Of a stretch of DNA of 64,000 nucleotides, positions 1 to 9,101 are shown piece by piece. How positions within the stretch are numbered: position 1 is the first letter of the stretch; each line of letters opens with the position of its first letter. The position numbers and the translations under genes were made by a program. Origin of the DNA: Methanomassiliicoccales archaeon (GTDB taxonomy: Archaea; Thermoplasmatota; Thermoplasmata; Methanomassiliicoccales; JACIVX01); contig JACIVX010000001.1 in NCBI GenBank assembly GCA_014361295.1, positions 383,924-447,923 on the forward strand, read 5' to 3'. Below the pieces are notes generated by a model that was not told where the DNA came from, did not search any database, and was given only the letters and a program-made list of their open reading frames with translations.

Positions 1-251
1 CTGAGATCAACACCGAATTTCCCAACCATGAATTTGCTACGGATCTCCGTACTCGCGAGAATGGCTTTCCGTTTCGTTTGCCAGTCGATCACATAAAAGC
101 CAAGCCTTTTGTTATCTTCAATGATTGGTTCGGTGATCATTCCTCCAACTTTCATCTCGTCCGCTTCCAGCATCTCGATGACTTTGAGAAGAGCATGTGT
201 TTTACCAGCGCCAGGTAATCCAGTAATACCAATTTTTATTCCCTTGCTCAT
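1..251 (-). CDS. THEP1-family nucleoside triphosphatase (3' part cut by window edge)
   Basis: The 83 visible codons open with MSKGIKIGITG and a Walker A loop GLPGAGKT, followed by a segment with KVGGMITEP and LGFYVIDW. This order (P-loop, GG-x-T/I-x-E/P strand, GF-x-V/I-D strand) is typical of THEP1-type NTPases, small archaeal/thermophile P-loop enzymes that hydrolyse NTPs to NDPs. The gene reads leftwards off the window, so roughly half of the usual ~180 residues are missing. The biological role of the family is poorly known. The call rests on pattern recognition only. Confidence 0.8.
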   Translation of the reverse strand, partial: MSKGIKIGITGLPGAGKTHALLKVIEMLEADEMKVGGMITEPIIEDNKRLGFYVIDWQTKRKAILASTEIRSKFMVGKFGVDL

Positions 252-384
252 TATTTCCACCGAAATCTCAACAGTACTCTATATAATCATACGATAAATG
301 TGACGATCCGTATGGCAATTCTATGTTTATTATCTTTTTGTTTAATTAAAAAAAGGACGAAACGTCAGCATAAGCGTACTTTCA

Positions 385-798
385 TTAGGTTTCAACGATC
401 TCCTTGATGAACATAAGCGGATAATTCAACTCTTCGATGTATTTCATCTGGGCAACGACTTTTACCTCATCAATTCTGATTATGACACTTACTTCCAGCA
501 TCTGCCCGGTTAGGGTTTGATAATCATACTCATTGCGCTTCTTCCTCAAACTCTTTCGATCGATCTTCACACTCACGTCTTCGACAAATGGCTGGACACG
601 AACACCATCTTCAATAGCCCTTTCTAGACTCTCAACATTCGATGAACTGATGGGTGTTCCGACGAATTGATGGTAAATCGTCCCAAGCTTGATTCCCGCT
701 TCGAAGGCAGCCCGCTCTCTCTTCGAACACTTGAAGTACTTCGACGCGAGTTCGTCTCTTTTTGTCAAAGAATCGCCCCACGATTTCCGAGGAATCAT
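385..798 (-). CDS. mptD: Archaeal dihydroneopterin aldolase MptD
   Basis: 137 residues, the normal size of the archaeal MptD/DUF381 family. The stretch FEAGIKLGTIYHQFVGTP near residue 32 is the family signature, and a second conserved part follows around SVKIDR. MptD converts 7,8-dihydroneopterin to 6-hydroxymethyl-dihydropterin in the archaeal pterin/methanopterin-type pathway and acts as a cytosolic oligomer. It is unrelated to bacterial FolB. The gene sits 16 bp downstream of the acyl-CoA synthetase subunit on the same strand, so they may share a transcript, without an obvious metabolic link. Confidence 0.88.
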   Translation of the reverse strand: MIPRKSWGDSLTKRDELASKYFKCSKRERAAFEAGIKLGTIYHQFVGTPISSSNVESLERAIEDGVRVQPFVEDVSVKIDRKSLRKKRNEYDYQTLTGQMLEVSVIIRIDEVKVVAQMKYIEELNYPLMFIKEIVET

Positions 799-814
799 CC
801 CACTATCAAATATA

Positions 815-1474
815 TTAATTAAAGGGTTCCAATACTAGTTTTGCATCAATCACAATCGTGTCGTTTTCTCTCACGAAAACTGGATTGAGATCAAGTTGAT
901 TAATATGCTCCTTGAATTCATCACCGAATCTTGCAACCTTTACTAAAAGATCGATAAGCGAATCTCTGTCTGTTTTAATATTTCTGAAGCCACGGAAGAG
1001 CTTCTGTGCTTTGATTTCATCGATCATTTCTTCTGCATCGAATCTATCAAGGGGTACAAGTCTAAAAGAAACGTCATTGTACAATTCCGTCAGCACTCCG
1101 CCGATTCCAAACATGATACTCATTCCAAAGGTTCTGTCCTTGATGAGTCCTACAATGACCTCAACTCCTGGCTTTTCCATCGGTTCGACTAGGACGGATG
1201 CACCAGGAAACCGTGACGTGATGAGATCATGACACTCGCGAAGTTCCTCTCGGCTCTTCACATTTAAAAAAACACCGCCAACATCGGTCTTGTGCATGAT
1301 GTCGGAGGAACAGACTTTCACTGCTACAGGAAAATTGATTTCGATCGATTCAATTTGATCTCGGTTGATGAGAGTAAAGTTGGTAGTCTTTATTCCGTAA
1401 TCTTTCAGTATCGTTTTTACCTCACTTTCTGAGAGGTATTTTCGTCCCTGCCGCCTTAGTTGTGCTATATCCAT
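815..1474 (-). CDS. acdB: ADP-forming acetate/acyl-CoA ligase beta subunit (ATP-grasp)
   Basis: 219 residues with the ATP-grasp_5 layout: an N-terminal helix (SESEVKTILKDYGI), PVAVKVCSSDIMHKTDVGGV (the nucleotide-binding segment), FGIGGVLTELYNDV, and a C-terminal QLDLNPVFV metal-site strand. This is the beta subunit of two-subunit archaeal ADP-forming acyl-CoA synthetase, which makes ATP from acyl-CoA, ADP and phosphate. The alpha subunit is not in the window. Being next to korC and korAB suggests it processes the acyl-CoA made by that oxidoreductase (inference). Confidence 0.88.
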   Translation of the reverse strand: MDIAQLRRQGRKYLSESEVKTILKDYGIKTTNFTLINRDQIESIEINFPVAVKVCSSDIMHKTDVGGVFLNVKSREELRECHDLITSRFPGASVLVEPMEKPGVEVIVGLIKDRTFGMSIMFGIGGVLTELYNDVSFRLVPLDRFDAEEMIDEIKAQKLFRGFRNIKTDRDSLIDLLVKVARFGDEFKEHINQLDLNPVFVRENDTIVIDAKLVLEPFN

Positions 1475-1621
1475 ATTATTCCCCAGCCACGGGCAACAAC
1501 TTCATGGATATTATCTTTTACCCGGCCTGTTTTGTGGCAACTTCGAAGAAAACCAAAAACCCTGTGAAAAAATGAAAAATTTGAATATCGCAATGATGAA
1601 AAATGAATGACAATGTTGATT

Positions 1622-2194
1622 TCAAACGATTCCCGTTTCTCGGTGCTGCAGTGTCAGAGCCTTTCCAAGCTTGAAACCAACCTCGAAAGCATCCTTGTTC
1701 AATTCAAACGTTCCCTGCGGTGAAATATCTTGTAATGCCCGAATCACCGATTTTTTGCTGATGATTTTAGAAAGATGAATAAACGCACCGAGCATAATGA
1801 TGTTGGCAATGATGGGTTTTTGTAATTCCTTTGCTTTTCTGATGGCAGGTACCTCGTAATATCGAAGATCGGGTCTCGACTCCACCGCATCGGTGTCAAG
1901 GACCACAATCGTATCTGATTTTGTATCCTGGATGAATTGCTCATACGCTGGTTGTGACATCAAGACCAGGTAATCAGGTTTTTCGATAAAAGGGTAAAAT
2001 TCGGCTCGATCTGAAATTTTGACATCGCATTTTGAAGTCCCACCTCGTGCTTCAGGCCCATAAGATTGGGTCTGCACGGCAAACAGCTCATTTCCTCCTT
2101 TCTTTTCGTAAAGGGAGGCTGCTCTAGCGAGCGCAATACCAGAGAAAATAATCCCTTGGCCCCCTATGCCCGCAAATCGTACAGAAATCAACAT
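1622..2194 (-). CDS. korC: 2-oxoacid:ferredoxin oxidoreductase gamma subunit
   Basis: 190 residues beginning with SVRFAGIGGQGIIFSG, the classic gamma-domain start, then QSYGPEARGGTSKCDVKIS and ANIIMLGAF. Gamma subunits join the alpha/beta/delta subunits to form a soluble complex that oxidises a 2-oxoacid (probably 2-oxoglutarate) to acyl-CoA, CO2 and reduced ferredoxin. In most archaea korDABC is continuous. Here korC is separated from korB by an opposite-strand superoxide dismutase and has its own TATA-like box (CTATATGA, about 2220-2228 on the minus strand) some 30 nt before the ATG. Confidence 0.88.
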   Translation of the reverse strand: MLISVRFAGIGGQGIIFSGIALARAASLYEKKGGNELFAVQTQSYGPEARGGTSKCDVKISDRAEFYPFIEKPDYLVLMSQPAYEQFIQDTKSDTIVVLDTDAVESRPDLRYYEVPAIRKAKELQKPIIANIIMLGAFIHLSKIISKKSVIRALQDISPQGTFELNKDAFEVGFKLGKALTLQHRETGIV

Positions 2195-2217
2195 CTTAAC
2201 GTGAAATTCTCAATCGG

Positions 2218-2230
2218 ATTCATATAGGTC
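2218..2230 (-). promoter_or_regulatory. TATA-like promoter of korC
   Basis: On the minus strand the sequence CCTATATGA lies about 30 nt upstream of the korC ATG at 2194. That spacing fits an archaeal box A driving a transcript with a very short leader. It explains how korC is expressed although it is separated from korDAB. Confidence 0.45.
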
Positions 2231-2313
2231 ACTGAAATTGAATGAACACAACGAAAAGCCAAAACGATGAAATAGGAGCAGTTTCCGTATACATTATCAG
2301 GAATGGCGGTCTT

Positions 2314-2925
2314 ATGGAGGACGATAGGTTTTACACGCTTCCAAAATTAAAATATGGATATCACGAGCTGGCGCCGAATATTTCGGAAGAACAGTTAACA
2401 ATACACCACGACAAACATCATCAGGCTTATGTCGCTGGTGCAAACGCAATTCTTGAAAAGCTGGATAAAGCAAGAAAGGAAAATGTTGAGATCGATATGA
2501 AATCAACGCTGAAGGAATTATCTTTTCACATCGGCGGACACGTTCTCCATTCGTTGTTCTGGGATAATATGGCCCCGGCCTCGAAAGGAGGGGGATCACC
2601 AGGTGGGCGCTTGGCCGATGTCCTCACAAAAGAATTTGGTAATATCGAACGTTTTAAAAAGGAGTTTTCACAAGCGGCGAATAGCGTGGAAGGATCTGGA
2701 TGGGCAGCACTCGTCTTTTGCAGATCGACGAAACGTCCCCTCATCATGCAAATCGAGAAACATAACGTCAACCTTTATCCCGGATTTAGGATTCTGATGG
2801 TGCTTGACCTTTGGGAGCATGCTTATTACATAGATTACAGAAATGTCCGACCCAAATTCGTCGATGCGTTCTGGAACGTCGTCAACTGGGATGAAGTTGA
2901 AAAAAGACTGTCCGAAGTTTTCTAA
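2314..2925 (+). CDS. sod: Fe/Mn superoxide dismutase
   Basis: 203 residues from the ATG at 2314, which gives the normal N-terminus ([16 protein letters not shown]). Metal ligands are visible in order: His in [11 protein letters not shown], His in [15 protein letters not shown], then Asp and His in [13 protein letters not shown]. It disproportionates superoxide in the cytosol. An in-frame ATG at 2242 would add 24 unconserved residues. A TATA-like GTATAC near 2288 would put transcription close to the 2314 start. The gene is inserted opposite in direction between korB and korC, which encode an oxygen-sensitive enzyme. Confidence 0.9.
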   Translation: MEDDRFYTLPKLKYGYHELAPNISEEQLTIHHDKHHQAYVAGANAILEKLDKARKENVEIDMKSTLKELSFHIGGHVLHSLFWDNMAPASKGGGSPGGRLADVLTKEFGNIERFKKEFSQAANSVEGSGWAALVFCRSTKRPLIMQIEKHNVNLYPGFRILMVLDLWEHAYYIDYRNVRPKFVDAFWNVVNWDEVEKRLSEVF

Positions 2926-3106
2926 ATGAGATCGAAGAAATTATTCAAAGGTCTTCTGCCCCGTACGAGCACAAAGCCTAATCACCAGTGCTGTTTTAAG
3001 GGAGCGCGACGCCCGATTTCGAATGAGGTTATGGTTGGTATGAAGACTTGTAATATTGATTGCAGACTCATAATGCGAGAATCCAAAAGACCATCGCTGA
3101 GGAATA

Positions 3107-3940
3107 TCATGTTTGTGCGATATTTGGTTTCACTGATCTCAAGATCTCAGCGAGCGAAGGTCGATTCCGTTCGACAAATTCTCCGACAGTGATTTGTCCT
3201 TCAATATTCAAATCGACTGGATCAATATCCCATGATTTCGTTTTTTCTCGCCTAACTGTCTTGATTTTCAACCATTCATACATCTGTTTTGGATCCCCCA
3301 TCTTGTTCCTTCTACCGAAACCAGTGGGACAGGGGGAAACGATTTCAACAAATGAGAATCCCTTCTTCGTGAGTGCTTTTTTCATCGAACCTATAATTTC
3401 TTTCACATTTCTGACAGTCCACCTTGCGACAAAATTCGCACCTGCGGTGACAGCAAGTTCGGCAAGATCGAACGGATATTCTTTATTGCCATAAGGTGTG
3501 GTACTGCTGAGTGCATTATACGGCGTAGTCGTTGATGCTTGGCCACCAGTCATACCGTATATATTATTGTTGATGCAAAAGACTGTCATTTCTGCATTCC
3601 TTCTGCTGGCGTTAATAAAGTGATTTCCTCCTATCGCACCGAGATCTCCATCCCCGGTGAAAACAATTACTTTCAGATCGGGGTTTGCTAGATTGATTCC
3701 TGTCGCGACAGCAAGCGCTCGGCCATGCGTCGTGTGTATTGAGTCTGCGCGAATATATCCCGGAACTCTCGAACTGCAGCCAACACCAGACACGAATACA
3801 ACTCGATCCTGATCCAAATTCAGTTCTGAGAATGCCCGATAGAAACAATTCATGACTGTGCCGATCCCACATCCAGGACAAAATATCGTTGGCCAGCGAT
3901 CCTTTCTATATAGATCAAAAAAGTCTTCCAATTCAACCAC
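3107..3940 (-). CDS. korB: 2-oxoacid:ferredoxin oxidoreductase beta subunit (TPP-binding)
   Basis: 277 residues. CPGCGIGTVMN near the N-terminus and SGVGCSSRVPGY match the beta subunit, and the TPP/Mg motif is GDGDLGAIGGNHF with NNNIYGMTGGQ. SPCPTGFGRRN near residue 200 is the usual cluster-side segment of Kor-type beta chains. The start is a GTG at 3940 that overlaps the korA stop by 8 nt, so the two subunits are translationally coupled. Together with KorA it forms the catalytic core for 2-oxoacid oxidation. Confidence 0.9.
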   Translation of the reverse strand: MVELEDFFDLYRKDRWPTIFCPGCGIGTVMNCFYRAFSELNLDQDRVVFVSGVGCSSRVPGYIRADSIHTTHGRALAVATGINLANPDLKVIVFTGDGDLGAIGGNHFINASRRNAEMTVFCINNNIYGMTGGQASTTTPYNALSSTTPYGNKEYPFDLAELAVTAGANFVARWTVRNVKEIIGSMKKALTKKGFSFVEIVSPCPTGFGRRNKMGDPKQMYEWLKIKTVRREKTKSWDIDPVDLNIEGQITVGEFVERNRPSLAEILRSVKPNIAQT

Positions 3941-5051
3941 CCTTGAGAAACATTGCGATTTCCCTTGGAGTATGTACTTCCCCTCCCAATTTCGAGAATA
4001 GCCTTACCTTCGCGCACCCTGCTGTACACGCAATTCTCTGAATCTCGCGATAGATTTGTCCCAAATTCATTTCGAGAACAATGATTTCTGCTGCTTGTCT
4101 GGCAATTTCCATAATTTGCTTTTCAGGAGTTGGCCATATGGTCTTAAGTTGGAGTAGCCCGATGGAGCCGTTGCTTCTGATCACCTCTCTCGCCGCAAGG
4201 GCTGGTGACCCATATGCCACAATGAATCTTTCGGCGTTCTCATTGAAAATTTGAGTGCTGCAGATTCTATCTCTGTTTTTCAGAATCTTTTCGGAGAGCC
4301 TCATAACAAGTTCCTGGTGAACTTCGGGATCATTTCTCGGATATCCAGCTATGTCATGGGAAAGACCCGTTACGTGTACACGGAATCCTCTGCCAAAAAC
4401 TGGAAAATTCGGGACCAGGGACTCACCATAGGCAAATCCATCATGCCACACCTTATCCGTTCGAATTTTTCGGTTGTTGACTTCGAGTTTCTCAGGAACC
4501 TTGACCTTTCCACGCATATGACCGACTTCCGCATCTGACAGGATAATAACAGGTACGCGATATTCCTCTGAGAGATTGAACGCCTGAATCGTCATATCGA
4601 ACATATCTTGAACCGTAGCCGGAGCAAGCGCAATGATCTCGTAGTCACCATGCGATCCAAATTTTGCCTGCATGACATCTCCCTGCGATGGAAGGGTCGG
4701 CAATCCTGTTGATGGTCCGCCTCGCATCACATCAACGATAACAAGCGGCGTTTCGGTCATTGCCGCGTATCCGATACTCTCCTGCATGAGGCTAAAGCCA
4801 GGACCTGAAGTAGCGGTCATCGCCTTCGCGCCGACCCACGAAGCGCCGATGACCGCGGAAATGGAAGCGATTTCATCCTCCATCTGTATAAAGATTCCAC
4901 CCTCCTCAGGAAGTCTGAGTGCTAACCTTTCTGCAATTTCTGTCGAAGGAGTAATAGGATACCCAGCGAAGAATCGGAGACCCGCGACAATGGCGCCCTC
5001 GGCACACGCCTCGTTTCCCTGCAGGAAATATGTCCCCTCAGGCAATCTCAT
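3933..5051 (-). CDS. korA: 2-oxoacid:ferredoxin oxidoreductase alpha subunit
   Basis: 372 residues from an ATG that overlaps the korD stop as ATGA and is preceded by AGGAGG about 10 nt upstream; a longer frame starting at 5078 lies inside korD and is unlikely. Visible landmarks are GNEACAEGAIVAG, FFAGYPITPSTEIAE, MEDEIASISAVIGASW and TSGPGFSLM, all typical of the TPP-dependent alpha chain (domains I and II). The PITPSTEI version is typical of 2-oxoglutarate-type (KorA) enzymes, though other 2-oxoacids cannot be excluded. Confidence 0.9.
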   Translation of the reverse strand: MRLPEGTYFLQGNEACAEGAIVAGLRFFAGYPITPSTEIAERLALRLPEEGGIFIQMEDEIASISAVIGASWVGAKAMTATSGPGFSLMQESIGYAAMTETPLVIVDVMRGGPSTGLPTLPSQGDVMQAKFGSHGDYEIIALAPATVQDMFDMTIQAFNLSEEYRVPVIILSDAEVGHMRGKVKVPEKLEVNNRKIRTDKVWHDGFAYGESLVPNFPVFGRGFRVHVTGLSHDIAGYPRNDPEVHQELVMRLSEKILKNRDRICSTQIFNENAERFIVAYGSPALAAREVIRSNGSIGLLQLKTIWPTPEKQIMEIARQAAEIIVLEMNLGQIYREIQRIACTAGCAKVRLFSKLGGEVHTPREIAMFLKGG

Positions 5052-5296
5052 CGATCTTTTCCTCCTGACGCGTCCCAATCGAGCGCGTGATCAGGGCAGG
5101 TCAAAATACACATCTCGCATACCGCTCTCTTCTTGTCCTTTCGCTTCCAGTTCGCGCATTTTTCAGGGGAATTAACAATTGGAAGAAAATACCCTCTTTC
5201 GCTCAATGAAGATCCTTGTTTAAAAACACCTCGAGGGCAAACCAATATACAAAGCCCACATCCTTTGCAGTACTCAGGATTGACTCGGACCTGCAT
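5048..5296 (-). CDS. korD: 2-oxoacid:ferredoxin oxidoreductase delta subunit (2[4Fe-4S] ferredoxin)
   Basis: 82 residues carrying CKGCGLCILVCP and a second cluster set ending CEMCILTCP, i.e. two [4Fe-4S] sites. It is the ferredoxin-like delta subunit that carries electrons out of the Kor complex. First gene of korDAB; its stop overlaps the korA start (ATGA). Upstream, 5297-5485 is an AT-rich divergent promoter region shared with the aldo/keto reductase. Confidence 0.88.
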   Translation of the reverse strand: MQVRVNPEYCKGCGLCILVCPRGVFKQGSSLSERGYFLPIVNSPEKCANWKRKDKKRAVCEMCILTCPDHALDWDASGGKDR

Positions 5297-5485
5297 GGTT
5301 TCCGCTCTGATCTACCAATCATCCTCGTACAATTTATACATTTACATGTGGCATAAAACCTGGTTTTTCGTTCATCCACGCGTTTTTTTCACGGATTTTA
5401 AGCATTCAGAGATTTCTAATTCATACCATTGTAACGGAAAGACAAGAAACGGTTTTTTTAATAAATAGTGACATATTCCTTCCTT

Positions 5486-6421
5486 GTGGAGTACAGACAG
5501 CTTGGAAAAAGTGATCTTAAAATCTCCGCGGTCAGTCTGGGGGCATGGCAATGGGGTATGGGGATGTACTGGGGCTACAAAAAGACACTTAAAAAAGACG
5601 ATATACTTCTCGCGAAAGAAAAAGCGGTTGAATTGGGAGTCAATTTTATCGACACTGCGGAAGTTTACGGATGGGGGACCTCGGAAAGGATTATTGGTGA
5701 AATCCTTTCAAGGAAAGATGAGATGTTTATCGCCACGAAGTTCTTTCCTTTCAGGCCCACTTCAGATGCCGTATTTCGAGCGGTGGAAAAGAGTCTACGA
5801 CGATTGAGAATTGATGTTATTGATCTATACCAAGTTCATTTTCCTAACCCGCTTCAATCTGTGTCAAGACTCATGAAAAATATGGAGCGGTTGATTAAGC
5901 AGGGGAAAATTCGGTATATTGGTGTGAGCAATTATGGAATAAAATGGCTGGAAAAAGCTCAAGAAGCGCTCTCTTTCAGCGATATCGTCTCAAATCAAAT
6001 CCATTACAGCTTAATTCACAGAGATCCAGAGACAAATGGATTGCTTGATTATTGCAGGAAAAATAAGATTGGCGTTATCGCTTACAGTCCCCTCGAGCAA
6101 GGGCTCTTGTCGGAAAAATATCTCACTGGCGAAAAGATCACTGGATTAAGGCGCCTTAAGCCCTCGTTTTCTCAAAGGAATCTAAACAGGCTGAAACCTT
6201 TGATCGCAACTTTGGAACTCGCAGCATCCGCTCATTCCAAATCGATCGCACAGGCAGCGCTTAACTGGGTCATTCGGGATAAAAATATCGTTACGATTCC
6301 TGGCGCAAGAAACGCGCAACAGATTGAATCGAATTGTGGAGCCGTTGGCTGGAGCTTTACTGAAGAGGAATTGCTATCGATCGAAAGGGCCTATCAGCGG
6401 TACGCTAGCTTGCAGAGCTAA
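5486..6421 (+). CDS. Aldo/keto reductase
   Basis: 311 residues from GTG at 5486, which gives the usual N-terminus (EYRQLGKSDLKISAVSLG); a GTG six codons upstream is possible. The AKR catalytic tetrad is present: Asp and Tyr in FIDTAEVYGWGTSE, Lys in IATKFFP, and His in DLYQVHFPNP. The C-terminal IPGARNAQQIESN segment binds NADP. It is a cytosolic (beta/alpha)8 oxidoreductase of the tas/YajO-like group. The substrate is not evident, and the neighbours do not help. Confidence 0.88.
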   Translation: MEYRQLGKSDLKISAVSLGAWQWGMGMYWGYKKTLKKDDILLAKEKAVELGVNFIDTAEVYGWGTSERIIGEILSRKDEMFIATKFFPFRPTSDAVFRAVEKSLRRLRIDVIDLYQVHFPNPLQSVSRLMKNMERLIKQGKIRYIGVSNYGIKWLEKAQEALSFSDIVSNQIHYSLIHRDPETNGLLDYCRKNKIGVIAYSPLEQGLLSEKYLTGEKITGLRRLKPSFSQRNLNRLKPLIATLELAASAHSKSIAQAALNWVIRDKNIVTIPGARNAQQIESNCGAVGWSFTEEELLSIERAYQRYASLQS

Positions 6422-6480
6422 TTGAATATTCTTTATGAAAAAGCACAAAAATGAAACGTTTTTTGTTCACAGGCAAGCAA

Positions 6481-6490
6481 CTTTTTATAC
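6481..6490 (+). promoter_or_regulatory. TATA box of nadA
   Basis: CTTTTTATAC is centred about 27 nt before the ATG at 6513, the spacing expected for a leaderless archaeal transcript. It lies inside or overlapping the upstream alternative starts (6435, 6492), which argues that those are not used. Confidence 0.6.
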
Positions 6491-6512
6491 GATGCCTCGT
6501 ATCCGAGAAAAG

Positions 6513-7421
6513 ATGTCCGAGCGTGAACGCATCCGTGAACTGAAGAAAGAAAAGAATGCCGTAATCCTCGCACATAACTACCAGAGACCAGAAATTCAAG
6601 ACCTCGCTGATTTTGTCGGAGATTCGCTCGGACTCTCTATGCAGGCCTCCAAAGTCGAAGCTGAGGTGATCGTCTTTTGTGGTGTCGATTTCATGGCGGA
6701 AAGTGCGAAAATCCTCAACCCGCAAAAGATCGTGGTGCATCCTGAGCCGAAGGCAAAATGCCCAATGGCAGCGATGTGCGAAGTGGAAGGGTTGACCGAA
6801 CTTAAGAGAAAATATCCATATGCGAAAGTTGTGGGATATGTGAATACAACGGCCGCCTGTAAGACAGAAATGGATGTCTGTTGCACATCATCGAATGCTG
6901 TGAAAGTCGTTAGCTCGTTGCCTGATAAAGAAATCATCTTTGTACCGGATGAGAATCTTGGAAAATACGTGCAAAGATTCGTAAAGGATAAGAACATCAT
7001 CTTATGGCCAGGATTCTGTCCAACGCATAATGCGATCACACCTGATCAAATAAAGAAAGCGAAAGAAGCGCATCCTGACGCCGTCGTTATTGTGCATCCC
7101 GAGTGTCGTCCCGAAGTCATCGATCTTGCAGACGCAGTGAAATCGACGGAGGGGATGGTCAAATTCGTGAAGGCTTCTGGTAAAAGAGAATTTATTATCG
7201 GAACAGAGAAAGAGCTCATTTATCGATTGAAAAAGGAGAATCCTGAAAAGATCTTTTACAGCATTCCTGGCGCAGTTTGCCCAACGATGAAAATGATCAC
7301 CTTATCATCAGTCTTAAGGGCACTGGAGAATCTCGCACCGCGGGTGGAGCTTGATGAAGAAACAATAAGAAAAGCAAAATTTCCTCTCGAAAGGATGATG
7401 GAAATAGGTCGAGGGGACTGA
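6513..7421 (+). CDS. nadA: Quinolinate synthase
   Basis: 302 residues from the leaderless ATG at 6513 (see the TATA box). Motifs include AVILAHNYQRPEIQDLADFVGDS, VNTTAACKTEMDVCCTSSNA, PDENLGKYV, PGFCPTHN and HPECRPEVID, with cysteines in the expected three places for the [4Fe-4S] cluster (CK in TAACK, C in HPEC, C in GAVCPTMK). NadA condenses iminoaspartate with dihydroxyacetone phosphate to quinolinate for NAD synthesis. NadB/NadX and NadC are not nearby, so the gene stands alone here. Confidence 0.93.
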   Translation: MSERERIRELKKEKNAVILAHNYQRPEIQDLADFVGDSLGLSMQASKVEAEVIVFCGVDFMAESAKILNPQKIVVHPEPKAKCPMAAMCEVEGLTELKRKYPYAKVVGYVNTTAACKTEMDVCCTSSNAVKVVSSLPDKEIIFVPDENLGKYVQRFVKDKNIILWPGFCPTHNAITPDQIKKAKEAHPDAVVIVHPECRPEVIDLADAVKSTEGMVKFVKASGKREFIIGTEKELIYRLKKENPEKIFYSIPGAVCPTMKMITLSSVLRALENLAPRVELDEETIRKAKFPLERMMEIGRGD

Positions 7422-7527
7422 GGCTCTTTCAAAGAGCAAGGCTGATTTTGACGTTGTTATTTTGAGTTTTGAAAATGCGTTTTATATAATTCTGCTAATT
7501 CTGCTTAAGCTTTTGCACGATTCTTTC

Positions 7528-8160
7528 TCAGACGATTCTTGCGATCGAACTGAGTATGAAATAGATGCCAAAGAATAACATAATAAGTCCCGAAAAAATG
7601 AATAAATATCGATGCTTTTTCTCATTCCAGAGCTTTTTCGATTTGTATGTGAAGGTCGATACGAGCTGATACCACGCAAAATCGCATGTGACATGAACAA
7701 TTGCAAAAATCGGCAGCATAAGGAGACCGAATTGCATCGCACCAATGATGAGTGCTGCACCAACCGTAGCCCACCATAGCAGAAAATAAGGATTGATGGC
7801 AGTGGTAATCATCCCCGAGATAAATGAGCCATAGGCGGGGCTTTTCTTTTCTCCGAGTGTGATCTTCTTCGGTGGAAACAACATATCTTTGCTCATATAA
7901 AAAAGAAGGAGACCACCAAGAAGACCGATAGCTGTAAACACCAGATCATCTTTGAAAACGGTATCCAGACCGAGGAAAATTGCAGCAATCAGAGGGAATT
8001 CCACCGCCGCGTGACCGCTGGCAATTTTTATACCAGCCTTCAGATCCTCGTAACCCTTTGCAATCGTTACCGCAAATACAGGACCGGGCATGATGACACC
8101 GGACAAGCTAATAAGGACGACTGTCGCCAGGAAGATAATAGGCGAGTCCGTTGGCATCAT
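7528..8160 (-). CDS. LysE-family amino acid exporter
   Basis: 210 residues from ATG at 8160. A TATA-like element (8186-8194 read on the minus strand as GATTTATAC) lies about 30 nt upstream, supporting this start over the longer frame from 8262. About six hydrophobic segments are visible, with the family signature SGVIMPGPVFAVTIAKGY in the first helix and a TTAINPYFLLWWATVG helix near the middle. LysE/RhtB-type proteins export amino acids or other small solutes. The substrate is unknown. 7422-7527 between nadA and this gene is a short convergent gap. Confidence 0.85.
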   Translation of the reverse strand: MMPTDSPIIFLATVVLISLSGVIMPGPVFAVTIAKGYEDLKAGIKIASGHAAVEFPLIAAIFLGLDTVFKDDLVFTAIGLLGGLLLFYMSKDMLFPPKKITLGEKKSPAYGSFISGMITTAINPYFLLWWATVGAALIIGAMQFGLLMLPIFAIVHVTCDFAWYQLVSTFTYKSKKLWNEKKHRYLFIFSGLIMLFFGIYFILSSIARIV

Positions 8161-8185
8161 ACAGAAAGCAAGCAATCGGATAATA

Positions 8186-8194
8186 GTATAAATC
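8186..8194 (-). promoter_or_regulatory. TATA box of the LysE-like gene
   Basis: GATTTATAC on the minus strand, centred about 30 nt before the ATG at 8160. It points to a nearly leaderless mRNA and fixes the start. Confidence 0.5.
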
Positions 8195-8381
8195 TTTTTA
8201 TGGCAAGCGAGTAAAAGACGAAGCAACCGATGCTGCTGGAAAACTATACACGTAGTGCGCAAGATTCCACTTCGATATCTCCTCGATCACACTCTCAATT
8301 ATCAAATGATTACAGAGCACGAAAACCAGGCAAAACACTCTGGGCTCGGTAATTTTCAATGATATTATTCATAGCGAGCGT

Positions 8382-8972
8382 TCATAAATACCATTGTCTG
8401 CATCGGTTGATGTAATCTATCGGATCAGTTTCCTTGACCGCGGCATTTTCCACATCGATGATGAAAACACTGTGGATTCTGGAGTTATAAATCTCTTCGA
8501 TACTGACAGGTGGGTTTGAATAATACATATCGCAATATCTTTTAATCTCGAGAACTTCTTCTTCTGTTCTGAATCGCGGTGGCCTTATAAAACACTCTGG
8601 TATTGGAAGAATATAGTGAGGAGGAGCGCCAAGCGAGAACTTGTTGCAATAGTTGCTGTATCTCGCAATTTTACTGGCAATCCTTGCTTTGATGTAATCG
8701 GTCGGGTCAAGGGCGTGTGATGGTGGCACATATCCCGTCTCTATTTCAACAATCAGGGTTCCTAATCCTTTGATTGCCCAAACATCGCAAGCTAGATTCT
8801 CTCTGATATCATATTCAAGCTTCACTTCATATCCATTCAAAATAAGGTTTTTTGCAACCACCAGCTCGAGGACAGAATGGTTGATTTTCAACATGTTCTG
8901 ATTTCTGAGCTCGATTAATCGAGTGACAAGACTGAGAAGTTTATCTTTTGCATCAACTGGAGCATTAGTCAC
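8382..8972 (-). CDS. Conserved hypothetical protein, possible nuclease-like fold
   Basis: 196 residues, no confident family. The central part (LACDVWAIKGLGTLIVEIETGYVPP) has an Asp on one strand and a Glu-x-Glu on the next, with an earlier YEVKLEYDIRE strand. That arrangement recalls PD-(D/E)xK-type nuclease cores, but the expected lysine is replaced by Thr, so catalysis is doubtful. The start is a GTG with no ATG available in the open frame. A TATA-like CTATTTAAT near 9040 could drive it. It contains no signal peptide or membrane span. Confidence 0.6.
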   Translation of the reverse strand: MTNAPVDAKDKLLSLVTRLIELRNQNMLKINHSVLELVVAKNLILNGYEVKLEYDIRENLACDVWAIKGLGTLIVEIETGYVPPSHALDPTDYIKARIASKIARYSNYCNKFSLGAPPHYILPIPECFIRPPRFRTEEEVLEIKRYCDMYYSNPPVSIEEIYNSRIHSVFIIDVENAAVKETDPIDYINRCRQWYL

Positions 8973-9101
8973 AAGACGTTTAAAGAGAACTTCAAGGTCC
9001 TTCTCAAACTCGTTCAGGGCATCACCGTCGATCGATTAAATAGATCTGCGAAACCTGATAGAGCCATAGATACAGGGCGGTAATCATCATTCTAATATCT
9101 T

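Noticed and set aside
2926-3192. 88-residue plus-strand frame between sod and korB
   Set aside because: It overlaps the end of korB, has no start signal and no conserved pattern. The first part may be a decayed piece, the rest is antisense.
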